7,991 nucleotides of DNA from Cryomorphaceae bacterium (GCA_003445735.1 DMCR01000082.1:11749-19739); one strand, 5' to 3'. Numbered from the stretch's first letter, positions 1 through 6,742 are shown. Notes: generated by a model from the letters alone, not told the origin. Numbers and translations: made by a program.

Positions 1-144
1 CTTGAGCGGACCAATAAAAAATTCATCTACCGTTTTACTTATATGGAGAAAAAGGCTCAGGAACAAGGTAAGTCGTTGAACGAGATGATATTACCAGAGA
101 TGGAACTTCTGTGGAACGAAGCTAAAGCCCAGTCTAAAGATTAA
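1..144 (+). CDS. mazG: MazG nucleoside triphosphate pyrophosphohydrolase, C-terminal end (partial)
   Basis: Reading frame 1 is open from the first base to a TAA at 142-144 and gives 47 residues, beginning LERTNKKFIYRFTYMEKKA. This matches the conserved tail of MazG proteins, where an L-E-x-T-N-x-K-F-x-x-R-F stretch is followed by a helix containing K/R-G and an E-x-x-x-W-x-x-x-K ending (here EMELLWNEAKA). MazG family members hydrolyse NTPs to NMP and pyrophosphate as a cytosolic house-cleaning activity. In E. coli MazG also affects ppGpp levels. The catalytic EExxE motifs lie outside the window, so activity cannot be judged. The gap to the next gene is 83 bases with no clear terminator, so read-through into the polyphosphate operon is possible. 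Confidence 0.88.
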   Translation, partial: LERTNKKFIYRFTYMEKKAQEQGKSLNEMILPEMELLWNEAKAQSKD

Positions 145-192
145 TTCCGTCCGAATTGAGTGTTAAATTAGTATAAAAGTGTGATTATAGGT

Positions 193-221
193 TATTTTAA
201 ACTACTGAAATAACGTTATTT
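193..221. promoter_or_regulatory. Possible operator: 14-base palindrome and repeated GTTATTT heptamer
   Basis: AAATAACGTTATTT at 208-221 is a perfect 14-base palindrome ending 6 bases before the histidine phosphatase start codon. Its half-site GTTATTT occurs again in direct orientation at 191-197, giving three half-sites in 31 bases (191-197, 208-214 inverted, 215-221). This is the only upstream region available to the polyphosphate operon. I see no TAnnTTTG box in the 145-227 gap; TATTTTAA at 193-200 is only a degenerate match. The AT-rich composition makes chance palindromes easier, so the operator role is an inference. Confidence 0.35.
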
Positions 222-227
222 ACATAA

Positions 228-725
228 ATGAAAACACTCTACCTTGTTCGACATGCCAAGAGTTCTTGGGCTATCGAAGATATTGCAGACAAAGATAGGC
301 CCTTGAAAGGTCGGGGTATCCGAGACGCACATCTGATTTCAAGGTATCTCGGTGAAACAATAAACCAGCCTATGAACATACAGTTGAGCTCTTCGTCTGC
401 AAAGAGAGCACTCCATACAGCCTTCATTTTTGCTCAAAACTTTGGTATACCAGCAGGAGAAATAAGAGTTGTCGACGCCTTGTACCATTGTGATTGGAAG
501 CAAATTCAAGATGAGGTCCGACAGACTGATGATGAGGTAGACTTTTTGTTTTTATTTGCCCATAATCCGGGTATAACGGAATACGTTAATAAAATTACGA
601 ATGCAGGTATTAAAAATGTACCAACCACCGGTGTAGTTGGTATAGGATACCAATCTAATCGATGGTTAGCGCTACCAGCAGAAGGAAAATGTATGTTATT
701 CGAATACCCGAAAAGATTTAAATAA
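228..725 (+). CDS. sixA: SixA-type histidine phosphatase family protein
   Basis: A 165-residue protein, close to the length of E. coli SixA (about 161). The N-terminus carries the histidine phosphatase RHG-type motif as LVRHAKSSW, with R8 and H9 (H9 is the expected phospho-acceptor). Other family features are DRPLKGRG at 23-30, R60 in SSSAKRALHT, and the second catalytic histidine H112 in FAHNPG. Characterised SixA proteins remove phosphate from phosphohistidine in signalling proteins in the cytosol. Other members of this broad superfamily act on small phosphate esters, so the substrate here is not certain. There is no signal peptide. The ATG at 228 places the RHA motif at the usual position near the N-terminus; the leader is A/T-rich with no Shine-Dalgarno. 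The stop TAA shares its last A with the ATG of PPK1 (TAATG), which suggests translational coupling and a link to polyphosphate metabolism. Confidence 0.9.
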   Translation: MKTLYLVRHAKSSWAIEDIADKDRPLKGRGIRDAHLISRYLGETINQPMNIQLSSSSAKRALHTAFIFAQNFGIPAGEIRVVDALYHCDWKQIQDEVRQTDDEVDFLFLFAHNPGITEYVNKITNAGIKNVPTTGVVGIGYQSNRWLALPAEGKCMLFEYPKRFK

Positions 726-2782
726 TGGAAGCAGCTCGCAGATATTTCAATAGAGAGATAAGTTGGTTGCAGTTCAATGAACGCGTGCTACAAGAGGCAG
801 AAGACCCAACGGTGCCGCTTATTGAGCGCATCCGCTTCTTAGGAATTCACTCAAACAACATGGACGAGTTTTTCCGAGTTCGATATTCTTCTATTCGTCG
901 GTTTACTCTAGCGGAGAATCAAGGGTTTAATGAAGACCTAGAGGGTTACAAACCTTCAAAGCTTCTGAAAAAGCTTTCTGAGATGGTCACCTATCAGCAG
1001 CAGAGGAGCCAGGAAATTTATAACGAGCTAGAACAAGAGCTTCGCACCCATGATATAGAGGTGGTTGATGAAATACAGTTGACTGCGAAGCAGAAGCGCT
1101 ACATCCGCCAATTCTTTCGTGAAAAAATCAGCCCGGCATTGACAAAGTTGATGTTGAGCCAAGCACCAGAATTCCCTTACTTGCGCGATAAAAGCATTTT
1201 CTTGGCGGTTCGCATCCTTCAAGGAAAGGACGAGCAGTTTTCTATCATAGAGGTGCCCACAGTAACTGCGGGACGATTTGTAACGCTTCCGCGATACGGT
1301 AAGCAGTTTGTCATGTATATGGATGATGTTCTGCGTCTAAATTTGGACAGCATCTTTCACATTTTCAATTACGATAAAATCGAGGCGCATACCGTGAAGA
1401 TCACTCGCGATGCTGAGATTTCGCTGGACGATGATGTCAGCAAGTCATTCTTGGAAAAGGTCCAAGTAGGATTGGCACACCGCCGCGAAGGAGATCCCGT
1501 TCGATTTGTATACGACAGAGAAATAGGCGACCAAACCCTGCAACTACTGGTAAAAGGGCTCGGCATTACGGAACTTGATAGTTTGATTGCAGGTGGTCGT
1601 TACCACAACAAGAAAGATTTGATGAGCTTTCCTAATGTGGGAGACCCTTCGATGGAGCATGAAAAGCTTTCGCAAATTCAGCATCCAGCGCTTGATTTGA
1701 ATCGAAGCATCATCGATGTGATGAAGCGTCAAGATGTGATGCTTTTTACGCCTTACCATGATTTTAGTAATGTGATCCGATTATTGCGCGAGGCTGCTAT
1801 CGATCCGAAGGTTCGGGCGATAAAGGTGACCTTGTACCGATTGGCCGATGAAAGCCGAATTATCTCAGCGCTGGTCAATGCTGCCAAGAACGGGAAGGAC
1901 GTAACTGTATTTATTGAGTTACAAGCTAGGTTCGATGAAGCGAATAACATCAAATGGACCAACCAGCTGCGCTCGGAAGGAATTAAGGTGGTTAGCGGGG
2001 TACCTGGATTGAAGGTACACTCGAAGTTGACATTGATACGACGCGATGAGGGGGCCGAAAAGCTAAAAGATTACTGTGTCGTTGGTACGGGTAATTACCA
2101 TGAAGGCACGGCGAAGATGTACACCGATTACCACTTGTTAACATCTGATAAGCGCATAGCGCGTGAAGTTCGTAGGGTATTCCAGTTTATCGAATCGCCA
2201 TATATGCACCAGAAATACAAGCATTTGTTAGTGAGTCCGAACTCGAATCGCGAAGGGTTCTATGCGCTCATTGACCGAGAAATTGAGTTTGCAAAAGCTG
2301 GATTGGAGGCCAAGTTCTGGGTGAAGATCAATAGTATCAGTGACCACGGTATGATTGAGAAAATTTACGAAGCGAGTCAGGCAGGCGTGAAGATTAGAAT
2401 GATCGTGAGGGGCATCAACTGCTTGAAATTAGACGATCCCGAGCTTTCAGTGAATATTGAAGCCATTAGCATTGTTGATAGATTCTTGGAACATACGCGC
2501 GCATTCTGTTTCCATAATAATGGTCTACCGGAGTATTTTATTTCCTCGGCGGATTGGATGACACGGAACCTTAATAGGAGGGTGGAGGTGACCGCACCAA
2601 TTTACGATTCCAAGATTCAGCGCCAGTTACGAGATCACTTTGAAATCCTCTGGAAGGACAACACAAAAGCCCGAATTTTAGATGCAAATCAATCTAATGT
2701 GCACCGAATGTTGCCGGGGCCGAAGATTAGAGCGCAATTGGCCCTTCATGATTACGTGAAAAAACAACAGCTGAAAGGATAA
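725..2782 (+). CDS. ppk1: Polyphosphate kinase 1 (PPK1)
   Basis: A 685-residue protein, essentially the length of E. coli PPK1 (688). PPK1 reversibly transfers the ATP gamma-phosphate to a growing polyphosphate chain through a phosphohistidine intermediate, usually at the inner membrane face. The N-terminal domain shows RYFNREISWLQFNERVL (6-22) and NNMDEFFRVR (44-53). The catalytic half contains IKVTLYRLA (366-374), VTVFIELQARFDEANNI (393-409) and GLKVHSKLTLI (428-438), where H432 aligns with the autophosphorylated histidine (E. coli H435). RFLEHTR (586-592) contains H590, the counterpart of the second essential histidine (E. coli H592). Both histidines and the GTGNY segment (454-458) are present, so the enzyme looks intact. 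The start overlaps the SixA stop by one base with no clear ribosome site of its own. The Ppx gene follows after 4 bases. PPK1 family assignment is essentially certain. Confidence 0.97.
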   Translation: MEAARRYFNREISWLQFNERVLQEAEDPTVPLIERIRFLGIHSNNMDEFFRVRYSSIRRFTLAENQGFNEDLEGYKPSKLLKKLSEMVTYQQQRSQEIYNELEQELRTHDIEVVDEIQLTAKQKRYIRQFFREKISPALTKLMLSQAPEFPYLRDKSIFLAVRILQGKDEQFSIIEVPTVTAGRFVTLPRYGKQFVMYMDDVLRLNLDSIFHIFNYDKIEAHTVKITRDAEISLDDDVSKSFLEKVQVGLAHRREGDPVRFVYDREIGDQTLQLLVKGLGITELDSLIAGGRYHNKKDLMSFPNVGDPSMEHEKLSQIQHPALDLNRSIIDVMKRQDVMLFTPYHDFSNVIRLLREAAIDPKVRAIKVTLYRLADESRIISALVNAAKNGKDVTVFIELQARFDEANNIKWTNQLRSEGIKVVSGVPGLKVHSKLTLIRRDEGAEKLKDYCVVGTGNYHEGTAKMYTDYHLLTSDKRIAREVRRVFQFIESPYMHQKYKHLLVSPNSNREGFYALIDREIEFAKAGLEAKFWVKINSISDHGMIEKIYEASQAGVKIRMIVRGINCLKLDDPELSVNIEAISIVDRFLEHTRAFCFHNNGLPEYFISSADWMTRNLNRRVEVTAPIYDSKIQRQLRDHFEILWKDNTKARILDANQSNVHRMLPGPKIRAQLALHDYVKKQQLKG

Positions 2783-2786
2783 GCTC

Positions 2787-3701
2787 ATGAATGTAACGAA
2801 ACTTGGCGCCATTGATATTGGCTCTAACTCAGTTCGCTGTCTGATAAGCAACGTAGTTCACAAAGACGGCTATACCTATTATCGCAAGGTCAGTATGATT
2901 CGTTTGCCTATTCGACTGGGTCAGGAAGTTTTTCTTAATGGAGCTGTGAGCGAGGGAACAGCAGCACGATTTGCGGAAGGTATGCAAGCGTATAAACACT
3001 TGTTGAAAGTACATGGAGTGCAAGATTTCCGGGCAGTTGCGACCTCTGCGATGCGAGAGGCGGCGAACGGATCGGAATTGGTCAAAAAAATACGTGAATC
3101 CACCGGCATTGATATCCAGATCATCGATGGGGCGGAAGAAGCCAGACTCGTATTCAACAGCAAATTGTACGATATTATTCAAGCACCTGAGGAATACTTT
3201 ATTTACATCGACGTGGGTGGAGGTTCAACTGAGCTATCCATTTTGTACGATCAGGACGTCATTGCGAGTGAAAGTTTTAAAATAGGTGGGGTTCGAATTA
3301 TGAACGGCCTTGACACAGAGGAAGAATGGCTACGTATGAAGAAGTGGAGCGAACATTATATGCGCAATTTCCATAACAAGGCGGCCATTGGTGCGGGCGG
3401 AAACATTAATAAGCTCCACAAGCTCAGTTTACGCTCGCTCAATAAAGCATTGGGACTGAGTTATATCAAGGACCAATTTAATATGATCAGTGCATTGGAT
3501 GTGGAGGAGCGCGTAACCCAATTAGGCCTAAATTTTGACCGTGCTGATATTATCGTATACGCTCTCCCGATATACATGAAGGTCATGCAGTGGGCTGGTG
3601 TCGGAAAGGTTTATGTTCCGAAGATCGGGGTGTCGGATGGTTTGATTCGAGACCTGTACCACAAAGAGTACAAAGGCAAGGTCGAAGGCCAGCAATCATA
3701 A
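2787..3701 (+). CDS. ppx: Ppx/GppA family exopolyphosphatase (short, single-module form)
   Basis: A 304-residue member of the Ppx/GppA branch of the ASKHA fold. Phosphate-binding loop 1 is AIDIGSNSVR (8-17), with D10 and the G-S-N-S turn. Loop 2 is YIDVGGGSTEL (140-150). The catalytic glutamate region is IDGAEEARLVF (113-123), and a late glycine-rich loop is IGAGGN (201-206). The family hydrolyses terminal phosphates from polyphosphate, and some members convert pppGpp to ppGpp. At about 300 residues it lacks the C-terminal HD-like domain of the roughly 500-residue E. coli Ppx and resembles the short Ppx of Aquifex or mycobacteria. Sequence alone cannot decide between polyphosphate and pppGpp as main substrate. 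The position 4 bases after ppk1 favours polyphosphate. AAAGGA at 2774-2779, seven bases before the ATG, is a plausible ribosome binding site inside the end of ppk1. Transcription ends close to the hairpin after the gene. Confidence 0.95.
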   Translation: MNVTKLGAIDIGSNSVRCLISNVVHKDGYTYYRKVSMIRLPIRLGQEVFLNGAVSEGTAARFAEGMQAYKHLLKVHGVQDFRAVATSAMREAANGSELVKKIRESTGIDIQIIDGAEEARLVFNSKLYDIIQAPEEYFIYIDVGGGSTELSILYDQDVIASESFKIGGVRIMNGLDTEEEWLRMKKWSEHYMRNFHNKAAIGAGGNINKLHKLSLRSLNKALGLSYIKDQFNMISALDVEERVTQLGLNFDRADIIVYALPIYMKVMQWAGVGKVYVPKIGVSDGLIRDLYHKEYKGKVEGQQS

Positions 3702-3710
3702 GGTATACAT

Positions 3711-3743
3711 AAAAAACGAAAGGGGGCCGCCAAGCCCCCTTTC
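3711..3743 (-). terminator. Intrinsic terminator between convergent genes, oriented for the minus strand
   Basis: GAAAGGGGGC (3718-3727) and GCCCCCTTTC (3734-3743) form a perfect 10-base-pair, GC-rich stem with a 6-base loop. On the minus strand the stem is followed by G and then six T residues (complement of A at 3711-3716), the classic form of an intrinsic terminator for the peroxiredoxin transcript, about 115 bases past its stop. On the plus strand the hairpin begins 17 bases after the ppx stop but has no T-run beyond the stem. It may still slow or protect the plus transcript, so it is probably partly bidirectional. Confidence 0.85.
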
Positions 3744-3858
3744 TACCTAAACCGCCATGAAAATCTGCTTTCGCAGAATGTTCCATTATTTGATAACCGA
3801 AAAGTTGGGGGTAGGTTCACACCAGATGCAAAAAAAATATAGCAAACGACAATTTCTT
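3744..3858. other. Untranslated gap downstream of peroxiredoxin
   Basis: These 115 bases are the 3' untranslated region of the minus-strand peroxiredoxin. They contain a weak 5-base-pair hairpin (TCTGC/GCAGA, 3764-3777) and an A8 tract at 3830-3837 (T8 on the minus strand), with no strong stem in front of it. I see no gene or repeat here. Confidence 0.5.
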
Positions 3859-4422
3859 TTAATCCAAGAAGCAGATTTCTCCTTTATCCTCGAATGTTTG
3901 TAGGGTTTCCACCATGCGCAATGCCTCGCTCACCGAACGAACTAGGGTAAAGAAATTAACCACTTGATGCATTACAACACCTTCTTTATTGATTAAGAAT
4001 AGTCCACGATATGCGATCATTTCTCCCGAGGCACTGAGGTTACCCTCTTCGTCATAGGTCCATTCGCCGTTGAGTACGTCGTAATTGTGAGCAATGGTTT
4101 TATTGGTGTCTGCCACTACCGGGTAGGTAATGCCCTTGATACCGCCATCAACTTTTTCTTTTTGGAGGAAATTCAAATGACTCATCTCAGAATCCGTGGA
4201 TACTGCGATTATTTGTACCCCTTTCGCCTCAAACTCCTCTTTGCGCGCTTGGAAGGCGTGCAATTCGTAAGGACATATCCCAGAAAAATCTTTAGGGTAG
4301 AAGAACAACAGCACGTATTGACCTGCGTAATTTGATAGTGAAAACTCTTTAACAATCTCGTTGCCATTGACCACTGCATGAGCAGTGAAATCCGGCGCTT
4401 TTTTACCAACTAAAACAGCCAT
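3859..4422 (-). CDS. Peroxiredoxin, AhpC/TSA family, typical 2-Cys type with divergent motifs
   Basis: A 187-residue thioredoxin-fold peroxidase that reduces hydrogen peroxide and organic peroxides in the cytosol. The active site is FYPKDFSGICPYELHAF (41-57), with the P43-x3-S47-x2-C50 pattern and C50 as the peroxidatic cysteine. R139 in AYRGLFLI fits the conserved supporting arginine. C184 in the terminal GEICFLD sits where the resolving cysteine of GEVCPANW lies in typical 2-Cys enzymes. The usual DFTFVCPTE has become DFSGICPYE, and the PANW tail is missing because the protein stops three residues after C184. The N-terminus VGKKAPDFTA is typical and supports the ATG at 4420-4422. The gene lies 75 bases downstream of the ZIP transporter on the same strand; no convincing promoter is visible in that gap. 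The reductant (AhpF or thioredoxin) is unknown. Family is certain; subtype is likely. Confidence 0.94.
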   Translation of the reverse strand: MAVLVGKKAPDFTAHAVVNGNEIVKEFSLSNYAGQYVLLFFYPKDFSGICPYELHAFQARKEEFEAKGVQIIAVSTDSEMSHLNFLQKEKVDGGIKGITYPVVADTNKTIAHNYDVLNGEWTYDEEGNLSASGEMIAYRGLFLINKEGVVMHQVVNFFTLVRSVSEALRMVETLQTFEDKGEICFLD

Positions 4423-4497
4423 GTGTATTTGCTTTTATAAGAATTCCGTGGTCCCAAATTATTGCTTTATGAGCCAAGAACCTAATACAAAATTTCT

Positions 4498-5199
4498 CTA
4501 GAGGTTTAGGCTTGTGCTCATCCAAGCAGCCAAGGCCATACCGGCGACGACGAAGATAAGTTTGATCAAATTGAATTGGTGATTTTGCGAGCTTTCGAAT
4601 AAGATCGTTGTACTCACGTGTAGCAATAATCCGATGGCGACCGCCAGCATTTCTGGCGCATATTGTACGATTGCAGTGACATTGCCTAGTGTGGACCCAA
4701 GTGGCGTAGCTAAGGCGAAAAAGACTACTATAAGGCCGATGGTTTGTAGGGGCACCTGGGCTTTGCGGAGCGCGCCGGTGACGAGCAAGGCAATAGGAAG
4801 TTTGTGCAGGGCGATGGCCCAAAGGAAGGTGCCTTGGCTGTGGTCGTGTCCGTTGACACCATTATGATTTAGCGGCATACCTTCGATAAAGGCGTGGAGT
4901 AGGAGACCTACCATGGCCAGCCACGGTACAGTATTTCCATGGGAGTGGAAGTGACCGTGCTCTAATCCTTCGCTTAGGTAGTCAAGCATTAATTGGACCC
5001 CAAAACCCAACATGATCCACCAGCCCATTTTTACGGCGCCGTCGTGAAAGACTTCTGGAATCATGTGCGTCAGTAGCGTACCGAACAGGAAAGCACCTGA
5101 AAAGGCCAAGAGGTATTTAAACGTCCTAGAATCTATTGGTATGATCCACGCAGCGCCGGCTCCTAAGCCTACACTGATGATGAGTGCTGTCCAAATCAT
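4498..5199 (-). CDS. ZIP family divalent metal transporter
   Basis: A 233-residue integral membrane protein with about eight hydrophobic segments, roughly 1-20, 29-48, 59-76, 92-110, 124-142, 151-172, 180-199 and 210-228. ZIP proteins move zinc, iron or manganese into the cytosol. The metal-site helices are recognisable: GLLLHAFIEGMPL (98-110) carries H102 and E106 of the HxxxEG motif, and AIALHKLPIALL (128-139) carries H132, K133 and P135 of the usual HKxPEG motif. The glutamate after the proline is replaced by I136, so one bridging ligand is missing. Histidine clusters at 81-87 (HGHFHSH) and 112-120 (HNGVNGHDH) lie in loops and could bind metal before transport. Segment LLHVSTTILFESSQNH (192-207) supports a ZIP fold. 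The ATG overlaps the methyltransferase stop as ATGA, so the two are translationally coupled. Metal specificity cannot be read from sequence. Confidence 0.9.
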   Translation of the reverse strand: MIWTALIISVGLGAGAAWIIPIDSRTFKYLLAFSGAFLFGTLLTHMIPEVFHDGAVKMGWWIMLGFGVQLMLDYLSEGLEHGHFHSHGNTVPWLAMVGLLLHAFIEGMPLNHNGVNGHDHSQGTFLWAIALHKLPIALLVTGALRKAQVPLQTIGLIVVFFALATPLGSTLGNVTAIVQYAPEMLAVAIGLLLHVSTTILFESSQNHQFNLIKLIFVVAGMALAAWMSTSLNL

Positions 5200-5936
5200 G
5201 GAGTTGGTAATTTTTCAGCAATGATAATTAATCTATCGCTGTATTCAGGGTCAAATGCGCCCAATTCATAATCGCCGTGTACACTTTTTACATTTAACCC
5301 TGCCTTTTCCATAAATTCACAAAGCTCGGCTTTTGAAAAGGCGCGAACGCGTTCTTCGTAGTTGAAAATAGAGCAGCCGTCTTCACTCAGCTTGATGGTT
5401 TTAACTATAGTTTGGTCTTCCACGCGGCGTGAGATTTCGTAGGTCGCGAGATTAGTTTTTATTTGGTCCTTAGGAACCAATTTTGCTGCAATCTTTTGTG
5501 CATTCATGTAATCCAAGACTAATTTTCCACCAGGCAATAAGGCATTAGCCATATTTTCAATAGCCTGCTGATGCATCGCATCATCTTCGAAATATCCAAA
5601 ACTCGTAAATAGATTGAATACCCAGTGGGCTCCTTGAACTTCTAGCTGCTCTAGCATATTGCCAACCTGAAAACTAAGTTGGTCGTGAGCCATTTTAGAT
5701 GCTATGGCGATATTTTCGGGGCTGAGATCAATTCCTACGGTGTGTAGACCAGATTCAGCCAAAACCAAGGCATGTCTTCCACGGCCGCAGGCAATATCCA
5801 ATGCACGCTGTCCGGGCTCAACATTCAAAGCTTTGCACAACGTTAGGATTAACAAGCGCGCCTCGTAATAGTCACGGTGACTGTAGAGGTCGTGATAATA
5901 GGGTGTGTTAAACCAAGTGGCGTACCAGGGGGTCAT
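5196..5936 (-). CDS. Class I SAM-dependent methyltransferase, substrate unknown
   Basis: A 246-residue cytosolic protein with a Rossmann-type SAM-binding core. Motif I is ALDIACGRGRHA (45-56). The acidic residue at the end of strand 2 is D70 in TVGIDLSPENI, which would contact the SAM ribose. VGNMLEQL (91-98) corresponds to the motif II region. VFNLFTSFGYFEDD (106-119) corresponds to motif IV, and LLPGGKLVLDYMN (133-145) to post-motif strand 5. The N-terminus WYATWFNTPYYHDLY is common in a family of small-molecule methyltransferases related to Methyltransf_25, for which no substrate is clear. The gene begins 7 bases after the TSUP permease stop and overlaps the ZIP start by 4 bases, so it is the middle gene of a three-gene operon. 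The operon setting does not point to an obvious shared pathway. I do not assign a specific reaction. Confidence 0.88.
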   Translation of the reverse strand: MTPWYATWFNTPYYHDLYSHRDYYEARLLILTLCKALNVEPGQRALDIACGRGRHALVLAESGLHTVGIDLSPENIAIASKMAHDQLSFQVGNMLEQLEVQGAHWVFNLFTSFGYFEDDAMHQQAIENMANALLPGGKLVLDYMNAQKIAAKLVPKDQIKTNLATYEISRRVEDQTIVKTIKLSEDGCSIFNYEERVRAFSKAELCEFMEKAGLNVKSVHGDYELGAFDPEYSDRLIIIAEKLPTP

Positions 5937-5943
5937 AGACGGT

Positions 5944-6726
5944 TTATATCTTCATTACACTAAGATACGGCTGGAACATCTTTACGATCGCAACAATTAT
6001 TACGGCGATCAGCACGTACCTGGTAATGGCATTAGCTCTCGGGTGTTGAATTACCTTCTTGGCTCCAAACCTAGCACCAATTGAGGTACCTAAGGCCAAC
6101 GAGAGTCCGTAGGTCCATTCTATGCTTCCGCTTATGGCAAAAATGATAAAGGAGGGGATGGTCATCAAAAAGGCAATGAATAGCTTCATGATGTTGCCGT
6201 CTTTCAGGGCGTATTTGGCCAACAGCACGGCGATGGACAAGAAGAAAATACCGAACCCCATCTGTATAAATCCTCCATAAATCCCCAAAGCAAAGAAGCT
6301 GAGCCAAATACCAAGGGTACGTTTTTCCCTTGAACCATCGGTAGAAATGAGCCATTTCTTTGGGTTGGTCAGCATGGTAATAAGTAGGATGATCATGATA
6401 CAGCCTATGCTGATGCGCATGGCGTCCTCCGGAATATCCACGGCAAGATTTGCCCCAATAATAGCTCCGATGATGATTGGAGGAGCAATGAAATAGCTCT
6501 CCTTAATCATGTATTTGACGCGCTGTGTCTTGGGTAAAGATGAGATGGCGCTACTAGTTTGGAAAATAGCACCTACGCGGTTCGTGGCATTGGCAGCATT
6601 AGGATCAAGTCCGACCCACATTAATAACGGCAGTGTAATGGCTGAACCATTGCCAGCAACTACGTTTATGAGTCCCGCGAAAAATCCGCCGACGGTCAAT
6701 GCAATTAAATTCCACCAATCCTGCAT
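5944..6726 (-). CDS. TauE/SafE (TSUP) family membrane permease
   Basis: With the start chosen here the protein has 260 residues. It shows two related membrane halves, as in the TSUP family of putative anion, sulfite or organosulfonate permeases. The first half has GGFFAGLINVVAGNGSAITLP (13-33) followed by NAANATNRVGAIFQTSSAIS (43-62), the signature loop and helix. The second half has GIYGGFIQMGFGIFFL (148-163) and LGTSIGARFGAKKV (212-225). Hydrophobic segments lie at about 6-26, 78-97, 104-121, 138-171, 182-200, 205-221 and 235-250. Start choice: ATG at 6726 gives the usual short N-terminus (MQDWWN then helix 1). Earlier in-frame ATGs at 6747 and 6783 are possible, but 6783 lies inside the divergent RNA methyltransferase. 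A TAnnTTTG box at 6739-6732 also favours the 6726 start, perhaps with a very short leader. It is the first gene of an operon with the methyltransferase and ZIP genes. Substrate unknown. Confidence 0.87.
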   Translation of the reverse strand: MQDWWNLIALTVGGFFAGLINVVAGNGSAITLPLLMWVGLDPNAANATNRVGAIFQTSSAISSLPKTQRVKYMIKESYFIAPPIIIGAIIGANLAVDIPEDAMRISIGCIMIILLITMLTNPKKWLISTDGSREKRTLGIWLSFFALGIYGGFIQMGFGIFFLSIAVLLAKYALKDGNIMKLFIAFLMTIPSFIIFAISGSIEWTYGLSLALGTSIGARFGAKKVIQHPRANAITRYVLIAVIIVAIVKMFQPYLSVMKI

Positions 6727-6731
6727 GCGGT

Positions 6732-6739
6732 CAAAGTTA
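6732..6739 (-). promoter_or_regulatory. Possible -7 promoter box for the TSUP operon
   Basis: On the minus strand this reads TAACTTTG, a full match to the Bacteroidota sigma-A -7 consensus TAnnTTTG. It ends 5 bases before the ATG at 6726, so the transcript would be leaderless or nearly so if that is the start. The -33 region is weak: only GTTTT (complement of 6757-6761), 17 bases upstream. The expected chance rate of this six-base match is a few per window on both strands, so position is the main support. Confidence 0.4.
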
Positions 6740-6742
6740 GCG

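Noticed and set aside
172..179. TATAAAAG as a -10 box for the sixA-ppk1-ppx operon
   Set aside because: Not a TAnnTTTG element, and spacing to the nearest TTG (156-158) fits neither the Bacteroidota nor the sigma-70 pattern.
2829..3182. 117-codon antisense frame inside ppx
   Set aside because: It is fully covered by the ppx gene with intact motifs; no recognisable domain or start signal.
3764..3777. Small hairpin TCTGC/GCAGA downstream of ppx
   Set aside because: Only 5 base pairs, no T-run on either side; likely chance.
3830..3837. A8 tract (T8 on minus strand) soon after the peroxiredoxin stop as a terminator
   Set aside because: No stable stem precedes the T-run on the minus strand; the hairpin at 3718-3743 is far better.
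4403..4822. 139-codon open frame on the minus strand overlapping ZIP and the gap
   Set aside because: It runs in another frame of the ZIP gene, and its R/H/T-rich composition looks like shadow translation. The ZIP frame has clear motifs.
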